Part shown: piece by piece, positions 43,906-52,484 of the stretch
Numbering within the stretch: position 1 is the first letter of the stretch
How the letters are laid out: every line of letters starts with the position of its first letter
Origin: Betaproteobacteria bacterium
GTDB taxonomy: Bacteria; Pseudomonadota; Gammaproteobacteria; Burkholderiales; Casimicrobiaceae
Assembly (NCBI GenBank): GCA_013298695.1
Contig: JAAFIS010000001.1
Coordinates: 868,001 to 932,000 of the forward strand
Length of the DNA: 64,000 nt
Direction: 5' to 3'
Translations under genes and position numbers: made by a program
The notes under the pieces: generated by a model
Database searches by the model: none
Told to the model about the DNA's origin: nothing
Seen by the model: only the letters and a program-made list of their open reading frames with translations

Positions 43906-45411
43906 ATGAAACGCGTCCGACTTTTTAACTACGCGCAACACTTATTCGTGTGCTTATCGTTGGGCGCGACTTGCGCTCATGCGATTCTCGGACAACCTGG
44001 CACGCTTGATCCAACGTGGAATGGAGCCGCGCCTGGTAAAGCGATCACTTCGTTTGGATCCTTCGACGACACAGCAACAGCAACGGCCATACAGCCGGAT
44101 CGCAAAGTCGTCGTCGCTGGTGTCTGCTACCAGAGCGCGAGTGTTGCGGTGTTCTGCGTCGCGCGCTACAACGAAAACGGCAGTCTCGACACTGGGTTTG
44201 GCAGCGGAGGAAAAGCGTCTACAGCGGTTGCTGGCGATGGCTACGTACGCGCAGTCGTTATCCAAGGCGACGGCAAGATCGTGCTCGCCGGCACGTGCAC
44301 GGTCTTGTATGCGCTCGACTTCTGCATGGTTCGCTATCACCCCGACGGTGCAGCGCTAGACAACAGCTTTAACGGGAATGGCAAAGTAACAACAAGGATG
44401 AGCGCGGACGACGACGGCGCGTTTGCAATTGCCGTGCAACCCGATGGCAAAATTGTTGTGGCTGGGACCTGCTACTCCAGCAGCGGAACAGGTATCTTCT
44501 GTGTTGCCCGCTACGACGCAGATGGGAGTCTCGACGCGGGATTTGGTAGCAACGGAAGAGTAAGCACGGGTCTTGGAACCACCGCAACTGCTTTTGCCAT
44601 CGCAGTGCAGCTCAACGGGAAGATTGTGGTTGCGGGCAGCTGCAGAAATAGCGGAAAGGACGATTTCTGTGTCGTTCGTTACAACGCCGATGGTGATCTC
44701 GACACAAGTTTCGATGGCAATGGATTGCTGGCCACTGACCTTAGTGGCGGAAACGATACAGCCCGCGCGGTTGCTATTCAGCCGAACGGAAAAATTGTTG
44801 TTGCAGGGCATTGCGATCCGCCTGCGGGCACATCCAATTTTTGTGCCGCGCGTTACGATATTGATGGAGCTCTTGACACCAGTTTCTCGGGCAACGGACT
44901 CGTTGCCACGTCATTGCCTGGCGGTGGCTCCTACGCCACGGGTCTCGCCATTCAGTCTGACGGCAAGATCATCATTGGCGGAGAATGCGATGCCGGATTC
45001 TGTGCTGTACGCTACAACAGTGACGGCAGCCTTGACAACACGTTTGCAAACAGCGGCAAAGTGTCGACCACCGTAGTGGGTCTCGGTTACGAAACCGCGC
45101 GAGCAATGGCGCTTCAAAGCGACGGCAAGATTCTCCTCGCTGGCGGATGTGCAAACGTTTCGGGCAACTCGGATTTCTGCGTCATTCGCTACGACGGCGG
45201 ACCATTCGGCGCGCAGAACTGTAAGCTGGACATTGATGGCGATGGCAAAGTGCTAGCAGCCACCGACATGCTGATCGCTACCCGCGTTGCTCTCGGGATG
45301 AACGGCAGCAGCGTGACCAGCGGCGTCGCTTTCGCAGCGAACGCGACGCGCACGACCTGGTCCTCTATTCGCAGCTATTTGGTGACGCAGTGCGGTATGA
45401 GTTTGCCGTAG
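43906..45411 (+). CDS. Delta-60 repeat protein with dockerin-like C-terminus (second paralogue)
   Basis: 501 residues from ATG 43906 with GAAGGA upstream. Same layout as its neighbour: signal peptide ending THAHA-like (ATCAHA), the shared ILGQPGTLDPTWNG start, about eight delta-60 repeats and the nearly identical C-terminal segment with LDIDGDGKVLAATDMLIATRVALG. A recent tandem duplication is likely. The C-terminal segment is more conserved between the two than the repeats, suggesting a defined function such as anchoring or calcium-dependent contact. Confidence 0.9.
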   Translation: MKRVRLFNYAQHLFVCLSLGATCAHAILGQPGTLDPTWNGAAPGKAITSFGSFDDTATATAIQPDRKVVVAGVCYQSASVAVFCVARYNENGSLDTGFGSGGKASTAVAGDGYVRAVVIQGDGKIVLAGTCTVLYALDFCMVRYHPDGAALDNSFNGNGKVTTRMSADDDGAFAIAVQPDGKIVVAGTCYSSSGTGIFCVARYDADGSLDAGFGSNGRVSTGLGTTATAFAIAVQLNGKIVVAGSCRNSGKDDFCVVRYNADGDLDTSFDGNGLLATDLSGGNDTARAVAIQPNGKIVVAGHCDPPAGTSNFCAARYDIDGALDTSFSGNGLVATSLPGGGSYATGLAIQSDGKIIIGGECDAGFCAVRYNSDGSLDNTFANSGKVSTTVVGLGYETARAMALQSDGKILLAGGCANVSGNSDFCVIRYDGGPFGAQNCKLDIDGDGKVLAATDMLIATRVALGMNGSSVTSGVAFAANATRTTWSSIRSYLVTQCGMSLP

Positions 45412-46010
45412 GCTGAGTAAGGTGCTGAAAAGCGCGCTTCACACGCGAGCGGGTCGAGAGCTAGTCCCCGCACTCGAGGCACCAGTAAGCAGACCAGGTG
45501 CGAGCGCAAGTATTCCCTGGAGCCCCCGCGAAGCCTCGCCCGCGGACGTAGTCGCTGAAACGTCGGACATGAACGTTGTCCGAAGTTTTCGTTGCGCAAA
45601 CCGCTCCAATTGAGGCAACCGGCGGCGTTGGCTGTGAATCTCGCGGCGGGGGTTTAGGTCGCTCTGCGGTCCGGACTCGCCTTAGCGGCGAGGCGATAAG
45701 CGGTGCCAAGCGCAGTCCGCGTCCCTGCCAAGCGCTCCGTTCGGTCGTCGCCGCTGGACTCCGAGAAGCTATCCGCAAGCTGCAGCGAACTGCACCATTA
45801 ACTTCCTGGCGAGAACAGTGCTTGCCCTGAAGCGCAGAACCTGCGCGCCAAAGCGAGCGACTAAAAATGGTGAAGGCTAAGTTTCTCCGGAATTGAGTTG
45901 CGACCGCATTCGTTTAGCCCTAAAGTTACGCGGGACGAAGATAGAAACGGGATTGACGGGCAAACTGGAACACTGACGTGAGACAAAACGCGCGTGAGGG
46001 GAAAGCTCAA
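45412..46010. other. Intergenic region upstream of the ECF sigma factor
   Basis: About 600 bases. Short open frames exist on both strands but none has a ribosome-binding site or family resemblance. A hairpin can form at 45557-45590 (GAAACGTCGGAC / GTCCGAAGTTTTC, one mismatch and one bulge). The part 45600-45800 is GC-rich and resembles gene debris or a repeat, but I cannot identify it. The sigma-factor promoter should lie near the 3' end. Confidence 0.4.
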
Positions 46011-46589
46011 ATGGCAGAGACAGGATCGGAACACGAAGTGACACGTCTACTCGACGCGATCGCTGCAGACGAACCGAGCGCGCGCGACGAGTTCTATCGA
46101 ATCGTCTACAACGACCTAAAAAGACTCGCTCGAGGACATTTAAGCCGTCAATCAACGTTGACTAATTTAGATGCTCCGGCGTTAGTCAATGAGGCGTATT
46201 TGCGACTGGTTCATCGGGGTACACTAAGAGTCAACAATCGCGCAGCGTTTTTCGGTTACGCGTCAGCTGTCATGCGCAGCGTAATCATCGACTACGTGCG
46301 CGAGCGTGCGGCAAAAAAACGCGGAGGTGACGTTGGGTTTCAAACCCTGACCACGGGGCTCGCAGCCGACTACTTTGTCATTGATGAAGTTGAATCGCTG
46401 CATGAGGCGCTCCAACAGTTGCTGCGCATCGATCAACGCTTGCACGACGTGGTCGAAATGCGCTACTTCGGTGGACTCTCAATTGAAGAGGTTGCCCAAG
46501 TGATGGGCGTGTCTGCAATGACGGTGAAGCGCGATTGGCAAAAAGCGCGCGCATATTTATTCACCACGCTAAAACGCGACTACGAATGA
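46011..46589 (+). CDS. ECF-type sigma factor (PF07638 branch)
   Basis: 192 residues from ATG 46011, with GAGGGGAAAG eight bases upstream (a GTG at 45978 is also open). Region 2 (ARDEFYRIVYNDLKRLARGHL, FFGYASAVMRSVIIDYVRERAAKKRGG) and region 4 (VVEMRYFGGLSIEEVAQVMGVSAMTVKRDWQKARAYL) are complete. This branch is commonly linked to serine/threonine kinases instead of an anti-sigma factor, and here the kinase gene overlaps by four bases (ATGA). It likely controls its own operon and perhaps the nearby secreted proteins. Confidence 0.93.
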   Translation: MAETGSEHEVTRLLDAIAADEPSARDEFYRIVYNDLKRLARGHLSRQSTLTNLDAPALVNEAYLRLVHRGTLRVNNRAAFFGYASAVMRSVIIDYVRERAAKKRGGDVGFQTLTTGLAADYFVIDEVESLHEALQQLLRIDQRLHDVVEMRYFGGLSIEEVAQVMGVSAMTVKRDWQKARAYLFTTLKRDYE

Positions 46590-49500
46590 ATACCTCGCCG
46601 CGCGCACTTGCGACCGCGCGTTGGCGCGACATCTTCGCGGCGTTCGAACGCATTGTTTCGCTTGAGCCCGATTTGCAAGCTGCGGCGCTCGCGGATATTG
46701 CCCGCGATTCACCAGACCTATATCCGCGATTGTTAACGCTACTCCACGCTGATCGCGCAGCCGATTCGGCAAACTTCCTGAACGCACCTCCGCTCGAGCG
46801 TATGCAGGTGACGGGTAGCGCAGCGCTTTCCGATGTCTCGGATCTCGCCGGTCAAACCGTTGGCCCGTATCGCTTCATTAAAAGTCTGGGCACCGGAGGT
46901 ATGGGTCAGGTGTGGCTCGCAGAACGCGCTGATGGTCGGTTTGCTGGCTTGTCGGCGATCAAACTGTTGCGTTCGTTCGGCGACGAAATTACCGCTCAGC
47001 GCTTTGAACGCGAAGGCCAACTGCTGGGGCGTTTGCAGCATCCGAACATTGCGCGTTTACTCGATGCTGGCGCGATGGACAACGCGCAGCTCTATCTTGT
47101 TCTCGAATACGTTGAAGGTGATCGTATTGATCGTGCTTTTGACGAGCAACGACTCAGCATTCGCGAGCGCATTGGGAAATTTCTACCGGTTTGCGACGCC
47201 ATCGTTCATGCGCACTCGAATTTAATTGTGCATCGAGATTTGAAGCCTTCCAACATCTTGCTCGCGCGCGATGGCAGCGTCAAAGTGCTTGATTTCGGGA
47301 TTGCTAAGCTGCTTGAAGAGCGTGCGCAGAGCGCTGAACAAGCTGAGCTGACGCAGCTCTCGGGTCGCGCATTTACGCCCGAATTCGCTGCACCAGAGCA
47401 GGTTCGTGGTGAAGCGATTTCAACCGTTACCGATGTTTACGCGCTTGGCGTGTTGCTGTATCGATTATTGTCCGGCAGTGCGCCGTATTCCGCGAAGTCA
47501 GGCGAGGTCATTAGTGGCGCGGCCTACATGCGGCGATTGCTTGAATCCGACGCAAGACTCATGAGCGAAAGCGTTGCCAGTGATCGCCTGATCGCCACAA
47601 CATCGGCGCTTGCAAGACAAACATCGCCTCTGAAACTCGTAGAAACGCTTGCGGGCGATTTGGATGTGATCGTTGCCAAAGCGATCAAGCTCGCACCCGA
47701 AGAACGCTATCAAAGCGTGGCGGAGCTGCGAGAAGATCTAGTGCGCTACCTCGAATTCAAACCCATTGCAGCTCGTACCGACAGCAAACTCTATCGTTTG
47801 CGAAAGTTTGTGCGCCGACATCGAATTGGTGTTGCTGCAAGCGTAGCGCTTGCAGCCAGTGTGGTCGCAGGTGTGTGGGGCACACTGTCGCAGGCCATTC
47901 TCGCAAACGAGCGCGCGCAAATTGCGCAAACCAACGCGAGTCGCGCCCAACAGTTTGAACAAGCCGCTCGTGTCGAGGCGCAGCGTGCAACGCGCGGTGA
48001 ATCGGAGGCAAAAGCGCAGACTGAGCGCGCTGCGAAATCCGAACTCGACGCGGTCGTTGCGGCCGATAGTGCACGTGCGAACGAGCTGCTCGCGAAGGAG
48101 CAGCGCTCTGCTGCTGACCGTTTTCGGCTGCGGGCGGAGGCGGAGGCGCAAAAGGCACGTAGCGGCGCGTTGCTCGCGCAGAAAGAAGCCGCGAAAGCGC
48201 TGTCCGTTAAAGATTTCGTGGTCGAATTGTTCAACACAGGCGACATCAATGTGCCGGATGCGCAGGCGCGGGAACTCAAAGTCGCAACAACGCGATTACT
48301 CAACCGCGGCACCGAGCGCCTACTTACTCAGCTCGCCGATCAGCCCGAGGTGCGCTCGGAGCTGATCGACACCGTAGCAAATCTTCATCTATCGATTGAA
48401 TCGCCCGAACAAGCAGAGAGACTGTATCGAGAGCAATTGGCGGTTGCAGAGAAAACCAAAGGCGCGCGATCGCGAGAAGCTGCGGCATCTTGGGTGAATA
48501 TTGGACGCGCGCTGCGCAATCAAAGGCTCTATGCAGATGCTGAGCGTGCCCAATTGGAGGCAATCGCAATTTATGATGCGCTTGGTGACAAAAGCGCAGA
48601 GCCGCGCGGACGTGCGCAACTTGAGCTAGTACAAATGTCCTTTTGGACCAATACAGCGGTGAATCAGCGCGCGCTGCTCGAACCGCGCGCTCGAGAATCA
48701 ATCGCAATTTTTGAGCGATATCCGAAATCGGCGTCGGCGGGGGAGGCATGGTATGGCCTAGGGCGGCTGCATGAAGCCAGTGGCGAAAACGAATCAGCGG
48801 CGCTTGCCTATGAGCGCGGCGTCAACCTTCAGGCGAGCGTGCTCGGAGAGCGCCACGCGACGGTTGCCGGCGGTCGCCAGATGCGTGCGCGGGTGCTGGG
48901 TTTTGACGGGCGATTCGATGAAGCTTATCTTGAGCTACGTCGCGCCCAAAAGCTGTTTGAAGAAACGGTGGGAGTCGAACATCGATTTTCCGTTGATGTG
49001 CGGGCTGAGATCGCAGAGCAGCTACACCAATTGGGTGAATCGATTGAGGCGATCAAGTTGTTTCGGGCCGCGCTAGCCGAGCAGACGAAACTACGAGGAG
49101 AGGAACACAGCAGCACGGGCCGTACGCGACGCTTGCTCGCGGAAGCGCTCTACGATACTGGACAACTGGAAGAGGCCAAGCAAATCGCGCTTGAGGCTTT
49201 GCGAGTAACTCGCCGCACTCCAACGTCGTCGCCGTTGTTTCAGGCGCGTCTATTGAGCCTTGTTGGGCGCGTATCAGCAAGTGTAGGTGAGCTGGCAGAG
49301 GCAAGGTCTGCGCTTGCTGAGGCGGAAAAGGTTTGGCGAGTCCACAAGGAGAACTACGGATCAGGTGTTACCGCACTGGATTTCGCATTGCTCTATGAGA
49401 TGGAGGGCAGTAGCGTGCTTGCGCAAGCTGAAATTGATAAGGCGGTTTCGTTGCTTGCGGGCATGCGCGGAAAGCTACGAAACGACTTCTGGCGTGCTCG

Positions 49501-49786
49501 CATTGCGCAAGCAAATGTTGAGCTACGAAACCGACGGATGGATGCACTGACTAATCTGCTCAACGAATTTAAGCGCGAGGCGCAACACATCTACTTTCCT
49601 CGCGTTCACGCTCAAATTTTGCAGGCACTTGCAAGCGCCGAGGTTCTGTCACTCCGATTTAATGACGCGTGCAGAACGCTTACTACTGCGTTACCGATGC
49701 GCGAAAAACTCGACGGTACTGACTCGCGTTCGGTCGCGCAGTTGCGCGTTAGAACAGCAGAAATATGCAGCAAAACGCCACGTTAA
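46586..49786 (+). CDS. Serine/threonine protein kinase with TM helix and C-terminal TPRs
   Basis: 1066 residues, start coupled to the sigma gene. A short N-terminal helical region is followed by a Hanks-type kinase domain (~95-375): glycine loop LGTGGMGQVW at 101, lysine in SAIKLL at 126, HRDLKPSN at 216-223 and DFGIAK at 236. It is followed by TPEFAAPEQV, with all catalytic residues present. A transmembrane helix lies at ~414-435, then an Ala/Glu-rich coiled-coil (~440-545) and a long TPR array. Topology suggests a cytoplasmic kinase and periplasmic sensor repeats. It may phosphorylate the ECF sigma factor, as shown for related pairs. Confidence 0.93.
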   Translation: MNTSPRALATARWRDIFAAFERIVSLEPDLQAAALADIARDSPDLYPRLLTLLHADRAADSANFLNAPPLERMQVTGSAALSDVSDLAGQTVGPYRFIKSLGTGGMGQVWLAERADGRFAGLSAIKLLRSFGDEITAQRFEREGQLLGRLQHPNIARLLDAGAMDNAQLYLVLEYVEGDRIDRAFDEQRLSIRERIGKFLPVCDAIVHAHSNLIVHRDLKPSNILLARDGSVKVLDFGIAKLLEERAQSAEQAELTQLSGRAFTPEFAAPEQVRGEAISTVTDVYALGVLLYRLLSGSAPYSAKSGEVISGAAYMRRLLESDARLMSESVASDRLIATTSALARQTSPLKLVETLAGDLDVIVAKAIKLAPEERYQSVAELREDLVRYLEFKPIAARTDSKLYRLRKFVRRHRIGVAASVALAASVVAGVWGTLSQAILANERAQIAQTNASRAQQFEQAARVEAQRATRGESEAKAQTERAAKSELDAVVAADSARANELLAKEQRSAADRFRLRAEAEAQKARSGALLAQKEAAKALSVKDFVVELFNTGDINVPDAQARELKVATTRLLNRGTERLLTQLADQPEVRSELIDTVANLHLSIESPEQAERLYREQLAVAEKTKGARSREAAASWVNIGRALRNQRLYADAERAQLEAIAIYDALGDKSAEPRGRAQLELVQMSFWTNTAVNQRALLEPRARESIAIFERYPKSASAGEAWYGLGRLHEASGENESAALAYERGVNLQASVLGERHATVAGGRQMRARVLGFDGRFDEAYLELRRAQKLFEETVGVEHRFSVDVRAEIAEQLHQLGESIEAIKLFRAALAEQTKLRGEEHSSTGRTRRLLAEALYDTGQLEEAKQIALEALRVTRRTPTSSPLFQARLLSLVGRVSASVGELAEARSALAEAEKVWRVHKENYGSGVTALDFALLYEMEGSSVLAQAEIDKAVSLLAGMRGKLRNDFWRARIAQANVELRNRRMDALTNLLNEFKREAQHIYFPRVHAQILQALASAEVLSLRFNDACRTLTTALPMREKLDGTDSRSVAQLRVRTAEICSKTPR

Positions 49787-50104
49787 TAATGGTTCGGCAC
49801 GTTTCGCTAACACTCAAAGCTTGGAGCTGCGCCCGCGGCTGGAATTGAGCGCTACAACGCTTAACCTAGCGCTGAGTATCCGATTCGACGTAGTCAAACG
49901 GTTTCTGCACTTTTGAGAGATAAAACGCGGCTTTGGCTGAGCCCAGACGCTTGCATTTAATGTGAATTGACAGGACCCGAGCAAAGATAAATGTTCCAAA
50001 TCGGCTCGCAATTTCGTCTTTAACGATATGCTGCGCGAAAAGCGAGCAGTTGCAGGATCGCGACGCATTAGGCGCTCGCGAAATCAATCACGAAAGGCAA
50101 TCGT
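49787..50104. other. Intergenic region upstream of the small double-glycine peptide gene
   Basis: About 320 bases with no gene. TTGACA occurs at 49967-49972, but only a poor -10 candidate (TAAATG) follows it at 15 bases, so a promoter here is weakly supported. No terminator hairpin for the kinase gene was seen. Confidence 0.35.
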
Positions 50105-50284
50105 ATGAAAATTGTTCAGACTTACACAACCAGCACCGACGTAGAGCAGGACATCGCGGATTTGCGCGAGATAGACTCGCATGAAGTGGCGTTTGTCGCC
50201 GGCGGCATTTCGTCGAGCAATTACAGCTCGGCGCCCGTGGGCGGCGGCTCTGACGGCTACGGCGGTGGCCGCCGCAATCCGTAA
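50105..50284 (+). CDS. 59-residue double-glycine-leader-like peptide
   Basis: A short frame with a good ribosome-binding site (AAAGG, seven bases before ATG 50105) and clean start and stop. The first 34 residues are polar and end in REIDSHEVAFVAGG, close to the ELxxVxGG leader of class II bacteriocins and microcins, which C39-peptidase ABC exporters cleave after GG. The remaining 25 residues would be the product: Ser/Gly-rich, with SSNYSSAPVGGGSDGYGGG and a basic tail RRNP. No exporter, immunity or modification gene is adjacent. It may be a secreted peptide or just a Gly-rich small protein. Confidence 0.6.
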   Translation: MKIVQTYTTSTDVEQDIADLREIDSHEVAFVAGGISSSNYSSAPVGGGSDGYGGGRRNP

Positions 50285-50361
50285 CTGCGGATTTCGCGAC
50301 CGCGCTAGCTCGGTTAGCGCAACGCTCTAAACTTGGGACTTCTACCCCACGGAGCCCAAGC

Positions 50362-50664
50362 ATGATTCTTGAAATCGCCGACATCAGCGTAGTCGCTGGA
50401 AAAGAAAACGAATTCGCTGAGGCCATCATTCGCGGGCTCGAAACGGTTGCCTCGAAAGCGCAGGGCTTTCGCGGTTACAAAGTTAACAAGTGCATGGAAA
50501 CGCCAACGCGTTTCGTCCTAATGATTTATTGGGCGACGCTTGAAGACCATACCGTTGGATTTCGCCAAGGACCACTCTTCGCCGAATGGCGAGCGATTGT
50601 TGGGCCGTTTTTTGCGAAGCCTCCGCTGGTGGAACACTTCGAGTTGCTTGCGAAGTCGGCGTAG
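50362..50664 (+). CDS. Antibiotic-biosynthesis-monooxygenase (ABM) fold protein
   Basis: 100 residues with the dimeric alpha/beta ABM pattern: LEIADISVVAGKENEFAEAI, GFRGYKVNKCMETPTRFVLMIYWATLEDH, and a C-terminal strand HFELLAK. Members include small quinol monooxygenases and heme-degrading enzymes, but many have no known substrate. It is 77 bases downstream of the small peptide gene. A strong terminator follows. Confidence 0.88.
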   Translation: MILEIADISVVAGKENEFAEAIIRGLETVASKAQGFRGYKVNKCMETPTRFVLMIYWATLEDHTVGFRQGPLFAEWRAIVGPFFAKPPLVEHFELLAKSA

Positions 50665-50679
50665 CCAAGCGGAACGTAA

Positions 50680-50706
50680 AAAAAGGCGAGCATTGCTCGC
50701 CTTTTT
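50680..50706. terminator. Bidirectional rho-independent terminator
   Basis: Perfect 12-base stem AAAAAGGCGAGC / GCTCGCCTTTTT with a 3-base loop (ATT). It sits between the convergent ABM gene and the outer-membrane barrel gene and has A- and T-tracts on both sides. Confidence 0.9.
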
Positions 50707-50726
50707 CGTTGCATCGCCGCCGCAAA

Positions 50727-51467
50727 TTACTTCGCGAAAAGGTAGGTGAAGCCTACGCCTGCCGTGGTGCCGTTCACGCCTTCGGTGCGCGCGCGAGCCA
50801 CGTAAGCATCGAGCACCAGGCGTTTGTCAACTGCATACGACATTGATCCGAGCACGCGGGTTGTGGTCGTGCCGCTTTGACGCGAACCTGAGAGCTCAAG
50901 GGCGCCGGAAACCGGGCCACTTAAAGCGCGACCAATGCTTGCCGACCAGTTGAACACGTTGCGTGAATCGCCTTCACCCAAACGAGTAAAGCCCAAGTTC
51001 ACATCCGAGTGGAAGCCCGAGTAATCAAAACCTGCGAGCCCGGTGAGCGTGACGTTTGGGCTGTCGCTACGAAACGCGCGGTCGCCCGTCGGCAGCGTTG
51101 TCACGAGTTGCACACCAAGCGCTGTGGTCTCGCTCGCTTTCGTGACGTATTTCAAACCGAGTGTGGCGTCGCTGATGCCACTTTCCGAGAAACCTGCGAA
51201 TCGAACGCGCTGGTAGGGGTTGACGCCAATCAGCAAGCCCAGGTTGTCGCTGATACCGTACTTCAGCAACAGGCTGATGGCGTCGGCGCGAACGCCTTCG
51301 ACCTTGCCGTAGTCGTAGCCCGTTTCAAGCTCGAAGTAACCGGGTGCCGAAAGGACGGCGGGGCTGCCGACGCCGGGGCGGTACGGCGTGACTTCGGGAT
51401 CAGCCGCAAAGGCCGAAGCTGCAAAAACCATAGAACAACTAACGGCGATAAGAGATTTTGTTTTCAT
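50727..51467 (-). CDS. Outer-membrane beta-barrel protein (phenol-degradation MetA-pathway/transporter-like)
   Basis: 246 residues from ATG 51467 (MKTKSLIAV). A signal peptide of about 21 residues ending AFAA is followed by amphipathic beta strands throughout (YFELETGYDYGKVEGV, ISLLLKYGISDNLGLLIG, ATLGLKYVT) and a terminal strand GVGFTYLFAK. The C-terminal residue is lysine rather than the classical phenylalanine. The GVxDATLGLKY block is typical of PF13557. Transport function is unproven. Confidence 0.8.
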   Translation of the reverse strand: MKTKSLIAVSCSMVFAASAFAADPEVTPYRPGVGSPAVLSAPGYFELETGYDYGKVEGVRADAISLLLKYGISDNLGLLIGVNPYQRVRFAGFSESGISDATLGLKYVTKASETTALGVQLVTTLPTGDRAFRSDSPNVTLTGLAGFDYSGFHSDVNLGFTRLGEGDSRNVFNWSASIGRALSGPVSGALELSGSRQSGTTTTRVLGSMSYAVDKRLVLDAYVARARTEGVNGTTAGVGFTYLFAK

Positions 51468-51773
51468 TGAGTAACTTTGTATTGATGAACTTTCGAACGC
51501 TTGACGGGAGGCGTCAGGCGTGCCGCAGAATGACAAGCGGCTAGCGAACGTTACAAGGAAATTGCAATTGGTGAACTATGGTGCACAAACACACAGTTAA
51601 CTTGCCAACAAAAATTCATTCAAACAGCCCATTTAAATGGGCTAATAGGTGATTTATGTGCAGTAATGACATTAGAACTGGGGTGATCCCTAGCCCAGTA
51701 AAATAAGCTTATAAGCAATAAAGTCGATGATTGCAAAGATTCACATGGCGACGCCTTGCAGGTGCGGCATCCC
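51468..51773. other. Intergenic region upstream of the barrel gene
   Basis: About 300 bases with no gene. It contains the 18-base palindrome at 51626-51643 and an AT-rich segment 51640-51730. It also lies downstream of the minus-strand arsenosugar-type cluster, but I see no terminator hairpin for it. Confidence 0.4.
51626..51643. promoter_or_regulatory. Perfect 18-bp palindrome AGCCCATTTAAATGGGCT
   Basis: Perfect dyad 160 bases upstream of the outer-membrane barrel gene. It has the form of a homodimer operator or a short stem. Similar AT-core palindromes flanked by CC/GG occur at 5375-5387 and 24511-24523. Confidence 0.45.
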
Positions 51774-52484
51774 TCAGTTACGCAATCGCAGATAGCCCGC
51801 CGCAACGGCGCGTGCAACGTCGTCAGGGGTGTCGACGTCCCAAATGGTTTGCAGTAGCTTCACGCGGGTTGCCGTGGTGCCCGATGCCGCACCGATTCGC
51901 TGGGTGGAGGTTTGCATCACGGTGGCGCTGCCCCAATGGATCTGCGAAAACATCGCTTCGCGCAGCTCGCCGTGAAACGCGTCACGGCTTACGCCAACCA
52001 GCCCATAGCCACCATCCGCAGTCGGCGCGTACACGACATCGGCTGCGCGGTCGCCGATCAATCGGTGCGCGCGGTGAAGGGCTGCGGCGGCTTGTAAAAA
52101 CAGTTCGGTCGAGTAAGCGGGGCAATCCACGCCGACCAAAATCGCGGCGCATGATCGTGGGTTCAAGGCGAACGCGTCGTCAATAGCGTTTGCCATGCGC
52201 TCGCCGAGATCGCCACCGCGTTGATTCACGCACTGCCAGCTTGATTCCACGAATTCGTCAGTCGAAGCATCGGAGGGTATGTCCGTGACCGCCATGGCGA
52301 CCTGAACATTCGCAGGAAGTGCCTTCGCGGCGCTAAGCGTTCGCAGCAACAATTGCCTATGAATATCGGCAGCGCCGTCTGCGCCAAACGCTGGGATCAA
52401 CCTCGTCTTCGTCTTGCCTGGTGTTGGCCAACGCGTGAACACAATGAGTGTCCAGGCATCAGCATCGTTGTCGGTGTGCAACAT
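51774..52484 (-). CDS. TIGR04282-family (DUF2064) glycosyltransferase-like protein, arsenosugar cluster
   Basis: 236 residues from ATG 52484, overlapping the stop of the permease gene (TGATG). Motifs WPTPGKTKTRLIPAFG at the N-terminus, QRGGDLGERMANAI at ~85 and GVDCPAYS and PTADGGYGLVG are those of the CofC-like nucleotidyltransferase/glycosyltransferase-A family TIGR04282. That family occurs in arsenosugar loci with ArsS. It may activate or transfer a sugar, but this is not shown. Last gene of the six-gene operon. Confidence 0.88.
   Translation of the reverse strand: MLHTDNDADAWTLIVFTRWPTPGKTKTRLIPAFGADGAADIHRQLLLRTLSAAKALPANVQVAMAVTDIPSDASTDEFVESSWQCVNQRGGDLGERMANAIDDAFALNPRSCAAILVGVDCPAYSTELFLQAAAALHRAHRLIGDRAADVVYAPTADGGYGLVGVSRDAFHGELREAMFSQIHWGSATVMQTSTQRIGAASGTTATRVKLLQTIWDVDTPDDVARAVAAGYLRLRN

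Noticed and set aside
45461-45830. Overlapping open frames on both strands (105 and 84 codons)
   Set aside because: No start signals and no recognisable motif; composition typical of GC-rich non-coding DNA.
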